Shown one piece after another: positions 11,482 through 20,648 of a stretch of 33,705 bases of DNA. Made by a program: the position numbers and the translations under genes. How positions within the stretch are numbered: the first letter of the stretch is position 1; each line of letters starts with the position of its first letter. The notes below the pieces were generated by a model. That model was not told the origin of the DNA. It saw nothing but the letters and a program-made list of their open reading frames with translations, and made no database searches. The DNA comes from Gymnopilus junonius (Eukaryota > Basidiomycota > Agaricomycetes > Agaricales > Galerinaceae), in contig JADNYJ010000346.1 of NCBI GenBank assembly GCA_015501075.1, positions 1-33,705 of the forward strand. Reading direction: 5' to 3'.

Positions 11482-11801
11482 TTCAACCACAAGATTGGCC
11501 AGAGCAGCTGCCTGAAGTCTTCTGCCGTGCACCTTGCTGAGAGGTACTTGGGTTTGGTGCAGTTGGGAGAGCTGCCCTCAGAGTGAGTCCAGCAGGAAAG
11601 GTATAGTGCCAATGGCAGTTCATACACTAAAGTACGAGAGTAAGCATGTGCCACAAGGATAGAATATGTGCGATGTGCGCATACATGCAGGAAGTAATGG
11701 CCAGGGAATTTACCCGCCTTTGCAGGGCCTTGAACCTTGACGGCATTCTGACACTTAGCACACTGACAAGGCGCGTCGATTTGTGGTGAAGTAGGGGCCA
11801 T
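11421..11801 (-). pseudogene. Possible zinc-knuckle-like ORF remnant
   Basis: A minus-strand open frame starts MAPTSPQ at 11801 and holds a CQCAKC cluster followed by PGHYFLHV. This vaguely resembles the short CxCxxC leader regions of transposon-associated mushroom proteins. It overlaps the 3' end of the cysteine-cluster pseudogene on the other strand. It has no recognisable C-terminal domain and may be chance. Confidence 0.25.
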
Positions 11802-11928
11802 AAAGTATAATAAATGAGGATTATAATGATAATAGGAGTACAGGGTATTGTATAAGGGTATCGCGTGAAAAAGAGAGAGATCAAGGCGATGTGATGTTGA
11901 GGGAGAGGTGACTGACAGACGATGCCGA

Positions 11929-11979
11929 CGTAATTTACGGTGGTAAATTACGTCGTAATCACACCGTAACTTCCAATTC
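11929..11979 (-). repeat. Right inverted repeat of island
   Basis: Reverse complement starts GAATTGGAAGTTACGG. Mismatches to the left copy cluster in the centre of its palindrome. Confidence 0.6.
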
Positions 11980-11995
11980 ACGAATGCCCTCCGAC

Positions 11996-12081
11996 GGGCA
12001 AGCAACTGTCCAAACGGCCCAAAATGAGCACTTTTATATTACAAAATGCTCATTTTGAGCCAATTGGACAGCCGCTTGCCC
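11996..12081. repeat. 86-bp hairpin (MITE-like inverted repeat)
   Basis: Two arms of about 40 bp (11996-12035 and 12042-12081) are near-perfect reverse complements: GGGCAAGC..CTGTCCAA..CAAAATGAGCA on the left, with the mirror image on the right, around a 6-nt loop. It abuts the right inverted repeat. It could be a very small MITE, the subterminal hairpin of the adjacent element, or a site forming a cruciform or RNA stem. No target duplication was evident. Confidence 0.7.
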
Positions 12082-12878
12082 CTCGTGTCAAAGACTCAAA
12101 GTCAGAGATAACATAAAGATGGACGAGTTCACAGATTCTGTCTTTCTTTGGAGCAAAGCTTGAGCTTGAACGGTTGAATGCCGATTATGCCATATAGCAC
12201 AGAAGAAACACATCCTGCAATCAAAATCTCTCTTATTGATCTCCTGTCTATGCTCAGAACACTCAGTGAGTACAACATCCCAGCTGATTCAAGATGCAGC
12301 AGCACTGGGGGGAGTTTTCAGATAAGCCTTGTTCTACAGATTTTTCTGGGGGGAGTGAGAAGGGTTTTTAGAAAGGCATGAGGGGTTATTGAGAAATGAG
12401 GAGAAAAAGCAGGAGATGAGGGATGTGTTGCTGTGTGGTATCGATGGCTGGGTATGTGATGATGCCAGCTATGAGATTATGAAGAATAAGTTTGATGAAA
12501 TGCAACAGTGATGCGAGGAGGAGAGGTTGACACCATTTCCATTCTATGATGGAGCTCATTGTGTTCATATACCGTAAATTTGAACGGTTTCCGAAGTGGT
12601 GGTTGAAATACAAAATGAGCTAAAAATAGACGTGCTACTAAAATAGTTCGGACCGGTACTTAGTACTTAGACTCCGCCCGAAAACAAACTCGGCCGACGC
12701 ATCCATTTGCCAAACGAACGGATGATGTCGATGAACATTTGTGCTTGGACTCGAAAGTGACTCATCGAAACCAAAAAAAATCCGCACAAATTTTTACCAT
12801 AAAATTTACCATCGAGGGATACCAGGTACTCCCAGCAACTAGTGCTGTTACTAATACTAGGAGCACCACAGGGCCGAC
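12082..12878. other. Intergenic, no supported gene
   Basis: Only short open frames without recognisable features. The last part should hold the promoter of the ABC ATPase; I see no clear TATA box. Confidence 0.5.
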
Positions 12879-12929
12879 TTGTTTCCAAGCCCTGGCCCAG
12901 AATTTTGGGAGGTAGTCCAGAGGAGGACC

Positions 12930-15150
12930 ATGATACTACGTTGGACAACGTTAACGCGTGGATACTCCAGCACAACCAAAGGCCCCCCAATCATCTCCAT
13001 TCCCCCGGATCCAACATCTACGCCTTCGGCGCACCCTCCCACACTCGGACACCACTCCTATCCCACCTCGCGTGGACCGTGAACGAAGGTGAAGCCTGGG
13101 CGGTCGTCTCAGGGTCTGGAAGCGGAGGCGGGGGGAAGAGCGCGATTTTCAAGGCAAGTTTACCTTCCTCCCTTCTTCTTTTTTATTTTCCAACGCCCTT
13201 CTCATCAATCTCATGCGATGCGACAGTGTAGACTCTGCTGGGTCACACCAGATTATCACCGCCCACGCATGAGATGCAAGGCCGGTGGGCCGAATCGGGG
13301 GGATTATATCCCTTTCTCTCCCATCCCACCGTAGACCCCTACACGCGCATCTCCTTCGTCTCCTTCCGCCAACGCACTGGGGGCGGGGACGCGGGTGCTT
13401 TCTTTGACTATACAGCGCGTTATGGCGCTATGCGCGAGGAGGAGGATAAGGTCACTGTTCGGGACACCTTGAGCGCTGCCGCTGGAGGAGAGCACGACCA
13501 AAGGCTCTTTGATGAATTGACGGAGCGGATTGGGCTCAAACCCCTCCTTGACCTGCCGTTGATCACGCTAAGCAATGGACAGACGAGGAGGGCGAGGGTG
13601 GTTAGAGCTATTTTGGATAGACCGGAGGTGTTGTTACTTGACGAGCCGCTGAGTGGGTCGTTTCGCTTGGTAAATTACTGACTGACTGCATCCGGCTAAT
13701 TAACTCTACTTCTACTTCTACTTCTACTCCTCCAGCCGGCCTCGACCCACCCTCTAGAAAAGCCCTCACGAAAACCCTCGAACGACTACACAGTGAAAAG
13801 TCTCCACGAATCATCATCGGTCTGAGAAAAGGCGAGGAGGTGTCTTCGTGGATCACTCATGTCCTCGAGATTGAAGGCGGGACGGCGCGGACTTTGGAGG
13901 TATCGGAATTTTTCACCCCAGCTACCACGGCGCTGTCTGCTGGGGCTTCGTCGAATGTGAAATCCAAAACTCATTCCCCAATGCCGCCGCCGACGCAAAG
14001 ACAAAGCGAGGGCGCGTTGTTAGTGGACATGCGGGATGTGAATGTGGCTTATGGAGACCGGAAGGTACTGTTGTAGTATTCTTACATCATCATCACCATC
14101 GACCAATCTCATTATCTCCAGGTCTTGACGAATATCAATTGGCAGATTAGACAGGGCGAGCGATGGCATTTGCAAGGCGCGAATGGTATGTGCATATATC
14201 CACCATTTATTGTTTGTTTATTTTTTTATCTTTCTTTCTGTTCTTTCGATCTTCCATTTATCCTTCCATCCATTCCATCTTTTCGTTCCATCCCGAAACC
14301 GCCGAAACTGAACCTCACCTGCTCCTCCAGGATCCGGAAAGACAACCCTCCTGTCCCTTCTCACAGGGGACCACCCACAATCGTACACCCAAGCGCACCT
14401 CCTCCTGCCCTCGGTGCCCAAACCTCCGCAGGACCCAACATCTTCATCGTCATCGTTAACATCACCCTCACAGCCCCCGTTACAGCACCGCAAACGCACC
14501 CCGACCCCGCATTTGCGCCAGCTCATCGGCGTCGTGTCCCCCGAGATGTTCGACGCGTTCCCGCGGCGACATCCTGGGATGAGCGTGTGGGAGGCTGTGA
14601 CGACGGGGTTTGATGGGGGGTTTGTGCCGAGGACCAAGGGTGCCAATGAGGAGATGAGGAAGATGGGTGGGGTTGGGTGGGTGGATGTGGCCGATGATGA
14701 ACTGGGCTCTGGGTTGGGATGGGACGCAAGTGAAGGGGAGAAGGAGAAGAAGAGGGAGGAAGTGAGAGTGTGGAGGGTGGGGAGGTGTTGGGAAGTCTTA
14801 AATGGTCTGGGGCCTGCTGCATGGTCGCGCTCGGCATTTTCTACTGCCCAGTCCACACCCACACCCACACCAATAATAACACCCTAACACAGGAATTCGC
14901 TCAGACACCCTTTTCCTCCCTCCCACCAGGGACACAGCGGCTCGTCCTGCTTATGCGCGCGTTGGTGGGCCGGCCGCCGGTAGTGTTATTAGACGAGGTT
15001 TGGAGCGGGATGGACGAGGATCAGGTACGGGCCGCGAGGGGGTATTTGAGGGGTGAAGGCATCGGAGAGGATCAGGCGGTGGTGGTGATTACGCATTGGG
15101 AGGATGAGGTGCCTTGGGTCGAGGGGGAGGTGAGGAGGTTTAAACTTTGA
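12930..15150 (+). CDS. Tandem-domain ABC ATPase, possibly mitochondrial
   Basis: Soluble ABC protein with two nucleotide-binding domains and no membrane segments, similar in plan to yeast YDR061W and bacterial ModF/PhrA-type ATPases. Start MILRWTTLTRGYSSTTK (12930) looks like a mitochondrial presequence; an upstream in-frame ATG at 12879 is the alternative. Domain 1 has the Walker A GSGGGGKS, the signature LSNGQ and the Walker B LLLDEP followed by D-loop LTGLD. Domain 2 has GANGSGKTT, a weak signature LPPGTQ, VVLLDEVWSGMD and the switch histidine in VITHWEDE. Introns are 13154-13231 (GC-AG), 13653-13735, 14065-14121 and 14186-14330. A last one ending at 14892 fits only a GC start at 14834. 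The frame breaks at a C run (13002-13006): GPPIISIP upstream and SNIYAFG downstream are one base apart. This is probably a sequence error, otherwise a lost gene. Confidence 0.8.
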
Positions 15151-15829
15151 TATTGCAACTAGTCGATATTTGCAATGGATTACTTTAAATGATGTGGGTG
15201 TAAATGTTTGACGAAGGGAGCCTGACACTTCATCTACACGGCAGTTAGACCCATAGGAGACCTACGGCAACTTTGAGCTCCCCTATTGTACCGTTGTGAG
15301 GGAGACCCTCAGTTTGGGTCTGTAAAATGGAAATTTTGATTGTTCTGTAACTCGTCGATGCGCCACCCTCCGCCAATTTCCAAATATGTACTGACCGAAT
15401 TCTTGGACCATTTTCGGTAGTTTTATAATTTTGTTTCTGTCTGCGTAGCACATATTTTTGATTTGTATCATACTCTTGACATTTCCATTCCAGCAGCAAG
15501 CATGGGTCTATATCATATTTTATTTACCTTTTCCGTAGTTTTTTTTTATCTACTCTCCTGTTTCAAATCTGACTTGTTTTACATTCTAGCTACAATATAA
15601 ATACCTGGAACATTTGTGCAGTAGTAAACAATCGAACTTAGTACCCATTCACTGGCTAAGAAGCTCTACTATCATCTGAGCATTTATATTTTCGATTTAC
15701 TTCAATTTTATCTACTCTAAACTATGCTTTTGGACCTCTAGCAAAAGGAGTTTGCTACCGAGTCAAATACAGGACTCTTTTCGAACTCGATGCATCTCAC
15801 TCCGTTTCACCGTTACGATTTGAGTCTTC
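15151..15829. promoter_or_regulatory. Intergenic with TATA-like box for next gene
   Basis: AT-rich, no gene. TATAAATA at 15596-15603 lies 227 nt before the next ATG and is a plausible core promoter. Nothing else was recognised. Confidence 0.4.
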
Positions 15830-16708
15830 TTGTCCTATTACTACCACCATCCAACAACCTCGACGTCGCACACCGCTGTGATGGCTCAGCTTATTCGCTC
15901 CGCAAAGTCTGACAGCGACTGGATGTACAATGAACTCTACGCCTATAACATCTCCATTACGCCGACCCCACCAGCTGATTTCTTCCAACTCGGCGCAGAC
16001 CCATCGCTCGACCATCTTGATCCCCCCATCCTCACGTCACCGGTCACTGACGCCGAAGACCCCAACCTCTCAGAAGCAACTAAAGAATACCTGGGTTATC
16101 TGGACCTCGCCACCCGTGCCCATCAAAAAAGCGCTATCGACGATTTCGCCGCGGCGACTCTGAGGCTCTTGGGCTTCCGCGCGCCGAACACCACCGTGGC
16201 AACCCGCTATGCCATCCCTCTCGTCATCTGCGGTGAGAAGCGGGCTGCTCAAACAGACGTATGCATTATACATCACCCCACCACCACCCTCCTACTCGTC
16301 CTTGTTGCAGACAAGACAATCTTTAATAACGCGGCCGCTATCGATGTCGAGGTCGAGGTCGAGGCGCAGGTTGTGGCAGAGGCGATCGCAGTCTTTCAAT
16401 TCAACAATGCCAAGCGTGCAGAGACCGGCCGACCTACCCTTGAAGCTATGACCATTCCCTGTATTACCATGTCCGGCACCACGCCCACCTTCTACCTCAT
16501 CCCTGTCAGCAAGGAACTCAGTGATGCCGTCATTACAGGCCAGTATCCTACATCACAAACTCAGGTCTTGAAGTGCATCACTACTGTAACTCATCAAAGG
16601 CGGGTCAGAGATGGAATGGCGGACCCAGAATTCCGAAAGATTGCTCTCAAACGCTTCCTTGAGTCCAAGGGTCTTGCACAGAGCCACTGGCGGCAGTACC
16701 TGGTTTAG
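15830..16708 (+). CDS. Mushroom-expanded family protein, possible PD-(D/E)XK fold
   Basis: Single exon, 292 residues, or 275 if it starts at the second ATG (15881, MAQLIRSAKSD). It resembles a lineage-expanded family of hypothetical proteins in Agaricomycetes: an N-terminal WMYNELYAYNI, a central DDFAAATLRLLGF (about 104-116), then VICGEKRAAQTDVCI, LLLVLVADK, EAQVVAEAIAVFQFNN and a late GTTPTFYLIPV. The centre (D143, a hydrophobic strand, then xDK at 160-162, then a glutamate-bearing helix) is laid out like a restriction-endonuclease fold. However, the acidic residue expected two before the lysine is alanine here, so activity is doubtful. A GAGGTC run encodes the VEVEVEA segment. Function is unknown; the fold is inference. 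Confidence 0.75.
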   Translation: MSYYYHHPTTSTSHTAVMAQLIRSAKSDSDWMYNELYAYNISITPTPPADFFQLGADPSLDHLDPPILTSPVTDAEDPNLSEATKEYLGYLDLATRAHQKSAIDDFAAATLRLLGFRAPNTTVATRYAIPLVICGEKRAAQTDVCIIHHPTTTLLLVLVADKTIFNNAAAIDVEVEVEAQVVAEAIAVFQFNNAKRAETGRPTLEAMTIPCITMSGTTPTFYLIPVSKELSDAVITGQYPTSQTQVLKCITTVTHQRRVRDGMADPEFRKIALKRFLESKGLAQSHWRQYLV

Positions 16709-17901
16709 TTGTTGTTTTATTGATTTGGCACACACAACTCCATCGCCCAGATTCACTTCCCTTGGACTGGTACGAACCCCCTATTGTTACACTTTTTTCT
16801 TTCCCTTGTGAGTCGGAAAATTAGCTAAAACTCTATTTTCAAAGGAGGTTAGAGGTTCGCATGTCGAGCACAGAAATAAAAGTAAGCCTACTATCTAACC
16901 CACAACCCGCTGAGTTAAGATTGGTATTTTGCACATAGATCCTTGATCATGGAAATTTGCGGTGTGGACATGAACAGAACTTACGAAATGGCGCGAGTTA
17001 GGATGGTATGGGTCCTTATGATGAACTCTAGGACTGAGAAACCTATTATTCCTTCAGTGTCTTAATGAAAATGCGGTCCTAGTTCCATGCGGCACACAGT
17101 TAAGCTGCAGAAGTTTCAGGAAGATACCTAGCCAGGAATCGTCGTTGAGAAACTTGTAGCCATCAGCTTCGCTAGAGGATTATGTGGGTTTCTGATGTAC
17201 ATTGTGTGTTGAAAAAAAATCGGGTAAAATAGAATAAAAACATTGACCCCATAGTGAACATTGACTGCCGATGTACTCGCCGCAGCGTTAGAGAGGTCAA
17301 AAAGAGGTTTAAAGGCAGAAATGTAACCAATGGTAAATCCGATCCTGTCATGATTCTGTCTGATCAGATCTCATGACTCTAAACACGATCACGTGACAAT
17401 TGACGCTTCTCCTATTTCTGGAACAAGAGCCACGAAAACAAGGATTCTTGACGACACCCATGGCCTTGAACTAGTCAGAACTTCTCTGCTTCTGTTGTTG
17501 CGTTACTTTTTCCCCTCAATTTAGCAAATTTACTCTGACTGTGAAAATGCTTTAGTCTCTAAAAGACGGTACGCTTCTGCTTCGTTATTGTATTCTGAAT
17601 CATTCATGCTTATTCCTCAAGATCCAGGTTCTCCTACTGAAAAAGTCCCTCCTCTTGGAGCTGGATTTAGAACAAGGTAACCACGGCGTGATTCTCAGAG
17701 CGCGCTAAACACAACACTACTCGGATGCTTTCATAATTTTTACGGGAAATTACCTATTCAAGGACACTTCATCCGTTGACACCAAGCTGTGGACGCCATT
17801 AGTAGACGTTGGCATGGATCTTTCAACGACATCGATACCTTGTACTCATGTGAATAAATGAGTGCACTCCTAATCCTGTCCCCTCTCTTCACCGACTCAC
17901 C
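16709..17901. other. Intergenic, 1.2 kb, no supported gene
   Basis: No long open frame. A CACGTG palindrome with a following AC occurs at about 17389. A few short exon-like pieces at about 17620-17850 (for example PGSPTEKVPPLGAGF before a GTAACC donor) could be chance; no start codon supports them. The last 50 nt lead into a good start context, CACCATGG, at 17902. Confidence 0.4.
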
Positions 17902-19319
17902 ATGGGCGTGGAACTCCCCCGTGTGAGAAGGTTACCCCTCATCCCATATCGCATGCAGCGCTCCTTCGGCCGCGTATTCTTTTTCGTACCATACCACACG
18001 AAAGTATACGTCAGCGCTAGGATCTTCGACTTTGAATGCTGCGTCCCGGAATTATTGGGATGGACCATTGGGGGTGCTCATACGTTATTCACACTTGTTT
18101 TGGTAGGAAGGGCCGGTTTGAAGATGTCGCCGGAGGAGTTTCTTTTTGGAAATGAGGAGGATGAGGGTCTGGATTTCTATGCGCCGATGTCAGCCCCTTG
18201 GGCTAGGTGGGCTTATAGGCTGATCATGAACGTGAAGGGGAAGGTGGAAGAGACGAAGGGCGAAATCACTGTCGCGCCTCTGTTCACCCCAACGCCTGAG
18301 GAGGAACTAAAGAGATATCCTCCGAGGCGCCATTTTGATCGTCTTGCACGAGGGTATGTGTCCATTTTCAATTCCAGGCTAGTCTTTAATCTGAACCTTA
18401 CTAACCACCCTGGCTTTTTCTTTTGGTTTCGCATACCGGAGTTTCCGCCGCTGATCTCTATTGTTTTTCGTCGTTAGAAATGTTCGCCTTCTCTATTTCA
18501 GAAGCTTGGAAAAAGGGAAATATCAGCCCGGACAAGAAGCTAAACCTGATGATTGGGGGGATCTTCCTGTTGATGCAAATGGAGTCGACCTTGCTAGGGC
18601 ACGACACTGGTGGAGCATGGAGTCCATTGCCGTTAGTTGCACACTCTTTGCTACCCATCCACAATTTATTTGCTGATGACCAACATTGAAGGTAATCACT
18701 GACAAGGGAGGTTCCAACGGCATCTTCCATCCTGTCGACCAAGACCGTTTGTCTCCTTTGGCGGCGTACAACTTATCCAAGCAATGGACACAACCTATCC
18801 GGATCTTTGGTCTGTCCTCGACTTTCTCCTTCTATATTCGCGTAAGTCTGATTTGTTTATCTAGAACCGCGAACTTCGAAAGTAACCCCCACCGCTCGCA
18901 AAATCCGAAACATCGTCTATCCCCTCCTATTCTTCATCTGGACCTTCCTGAGGCTTCTTGTCGGCTTCCCTGAACACAACGTGAAGTTCCTCGGCAATCT
19001 CTACGGAACCGCATACGCGTCGGTTTACGACTACACTGGCTGGGTTACAGAAAAAATCAGATTAGGAACATTTGACTCGATTCAAATCATTTTTTCTTTG
19101 CCTTTTTCACTGACTATCGTGTTGTGGTTTGGAATCAAGATTGCAGCCGTGTGGTTTGCTTCAGCGGGTGGTGGGGCACTCAGTTCTGCCGTGGACTTAT
19201 CGGCTTCAGCGATTTGTTGCGTTTTGGATCTTGCGATGTACCTCGACTGGAAGGCGTGGGTCTTTATCTTGGTCGTATTGTGGTACGCCATTGCCGAGTA
19301 TCTCAGTCCGAAGGCATGA
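17902..19319 (+). CDS. Unrecognised membrane protein
   Basis: Four exons with consistent phases: 17902-18353, 18478-18631, 18692-18809 and 18865-19319, giving 392 residues. The start sits in a strong context (CACCATGG). The first half is soluble and contains LPLIPYRMQRSF, a possible membrane-contact stretch ELLGWTIGGAHTLFTLVLVG, and an acidic segment GNEEDEG. The second half carries hydrophobic segments: IVYPLLFFIWTFLRLLVGF, then SIQIIFSLPFSLTIVLWFGI, and after an Ala/Ser/Gly-rich run, WVFILVVLWYAIAEYL at the C-terminus. RHWWSMESIA and GIFHPVDQDRLSPL look conserved-type motifs, but I do not recognise the family. At least three membrane helices are likely. Confidence 0.75.
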
Positions 19320-20065
19320 TGGCCTTGATTTATTTTTCATTATCTTTCTTTCAGCAAAATTCTTCTTTTCTTTTCTTATTTCCTCACCATCTCTCATCAT
19401 TCATTTAACACTCTATGATCTATGTCCCAGTCCGTATGCAACCCTATGCCTTATGCTTTCCTTTTTCTATTCAAGCATTTGTAATTTACTCAAGCATTGT
19501 AGGGAAGTAGAGAAGTCCAAATAATTGTACTATTAACACAAGAATTAAACCACTGTGTCGTATACGCGAACGTCCGTCTGACAGTGAGAGGGTACCTAAA
19601 TATTATTTTGGACAACGTCAGATAATTCAATCCTCGGAACTGACTTGGATCGTTGGACTATAGCAGACATCCATCAGAACTTTGAATGATTTTAGCTACG
19701 TTTAAATATATGCGCATGTTATTGCGGCGCTAGTTGACGGATACTTTACTCTGACGTTCTGGCTTTGTCGTGAATTCGGCTCTTGCCTACCTCTCGATGT
19801 TACTGAGCATCAAGCAAATACGCCGCATTTCGCACGCATACAGCGAATTTACGTAGCATCGGACTTCCATTTTCCCCAAATTTATCCCTAGTCTCCTGCC
19901 TTTGTACCAATCAATTATAGAAATGTTCACTTGAGCGGGGATTATGATGAACATGGAAAAGGAAACGAGAAGACGCAACTTATTATAGAATAGAATAGAG
20001 AAAATGCTAAAACTTCGCAAAAAAGTATCCAGTTCAGCAATGTCTTTATGACGAATGGACAAAAT
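19320..20065. other. Intergenic, no supported gene
   Basis: T-rich 3' flank of the membrane gene, then AT-rich sequence with short open frames only. Nothing was recognised up to the end of the U6 gene. Confidence 0.5.
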
Positions 20066-20125
20066 AAATATGAGATCCGTAGATCTACCACTCCGGGGAA
20101 AGCGTGTCATCCTTGTGCAGGGGCC

Positions 20126-20156
<31 letters not shown>

Positions 20157-20180
20157 TTCGTATGTCACCCCGAAGGGGAC
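20066..20180 (-). ncRNA. U6: U6 spliceosomal snRNA
   Basis: Reading the minus strand from about 20180: a 5' stem-loop GTCCCCTTCGGGGTGAC, then AAATTGGAACGATACAGAG with the invariant ACAGAGA box, then the AGATTAGCATGGCCCCTG segment containing the AGC triad, then CACAAGGATGACACGC. These match the universally conserved core of U6. The 3' part differs from animal U6 and ends near a T-rich TTTATTTT (about 20061-20068), a likely RNA polymerase III stop. The 5' end is set by the stem-loop and the 3' end is approximate. U6 forms the catalytic core of the spliceosome with U2 and pairs with 5' splice sites. I saw no obvious upstream TATA box, and no intron within the gene. Confidence 0.93.
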
Positions 20181-20648
20181 AGAAGCAAGTGAAGAAACTG
20201 AGTAATCAGCGGCAAGATTTTGAATTTTGTTCAATCTGCTGGGTAAGCACGTGGTGTCTCCCTTTCGGAAAACTCGGAATCTATACTATTCCTCCAACCT
20301 CGATTACTTCACGTTCTAACATTGAACAGGACCCCCGTTTATCTTGAGGAAACTCGAATACGAAACCGGCCATTTCGGGGCAACATTTTTGGGGGAATTT
20401 CTTACCTGACTCACCCATCTCTATGCTTTCTTTCGTCCTCTCTGTCCTTTGATACAATGATAGTCGCTGGCATGCGACCACTGCTCTTATATATTTGCTT
20501 TTAGAGGGACGCTCCTAATGATTTATTTTGATGATGTATGGTTTAAACTTTCAGGATTCTTCGATTCGATTATGCGTCGACAGGCCAACAACTTACTCGG
20601 GCAAGCATGACCTGTAACTTTAAGGTGTGAAATCAAACGCAACTACTA
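20181..20648. other. Intergenic upstream of U6
   Basis: No supported gene. It should contain the upstream part of the U6 promoter and the 3' flank of the S66 peptidase gene, which is also on the minus strand. Confidence 0.45.

Larger units (their letters stand above)
10602..11979. mobile_element. Inverted-repeat island with KDZ-type cargo
   Basis: Two 51-bp inverted repeats (10602-10652 and 11929-11979) match at 41 of 51 positions and bound 1.4 kb. Each repeat also holds an internal imperfect palindrome around GTAATTTAC/GTAAATTAC. Between them lies a decayed cysteine-cluster gene of the kind found next to KDZ transposases in mushroom genomes. No transposase is present and I could not define a target-site duplication, so the true element ends may lie a little outside. 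Best read as a degenerate non-autonomous element or a fragment of a larger one. Confidence 0.55.

Noticed and set aside
14218..14868. 216-codon minus-strand open frame
   Set aside because: It lies over the second ATP-binding domain of the ABC gene, is Ser/Pro-rich and low in complexity, and has no motif.
16885..16925. Stretch AACCCGCTGAGTTAAG resembling the start of LSU rRNA
   Set aside because: The similarity is about 16 nt only, with no rRNA sequence on either side.
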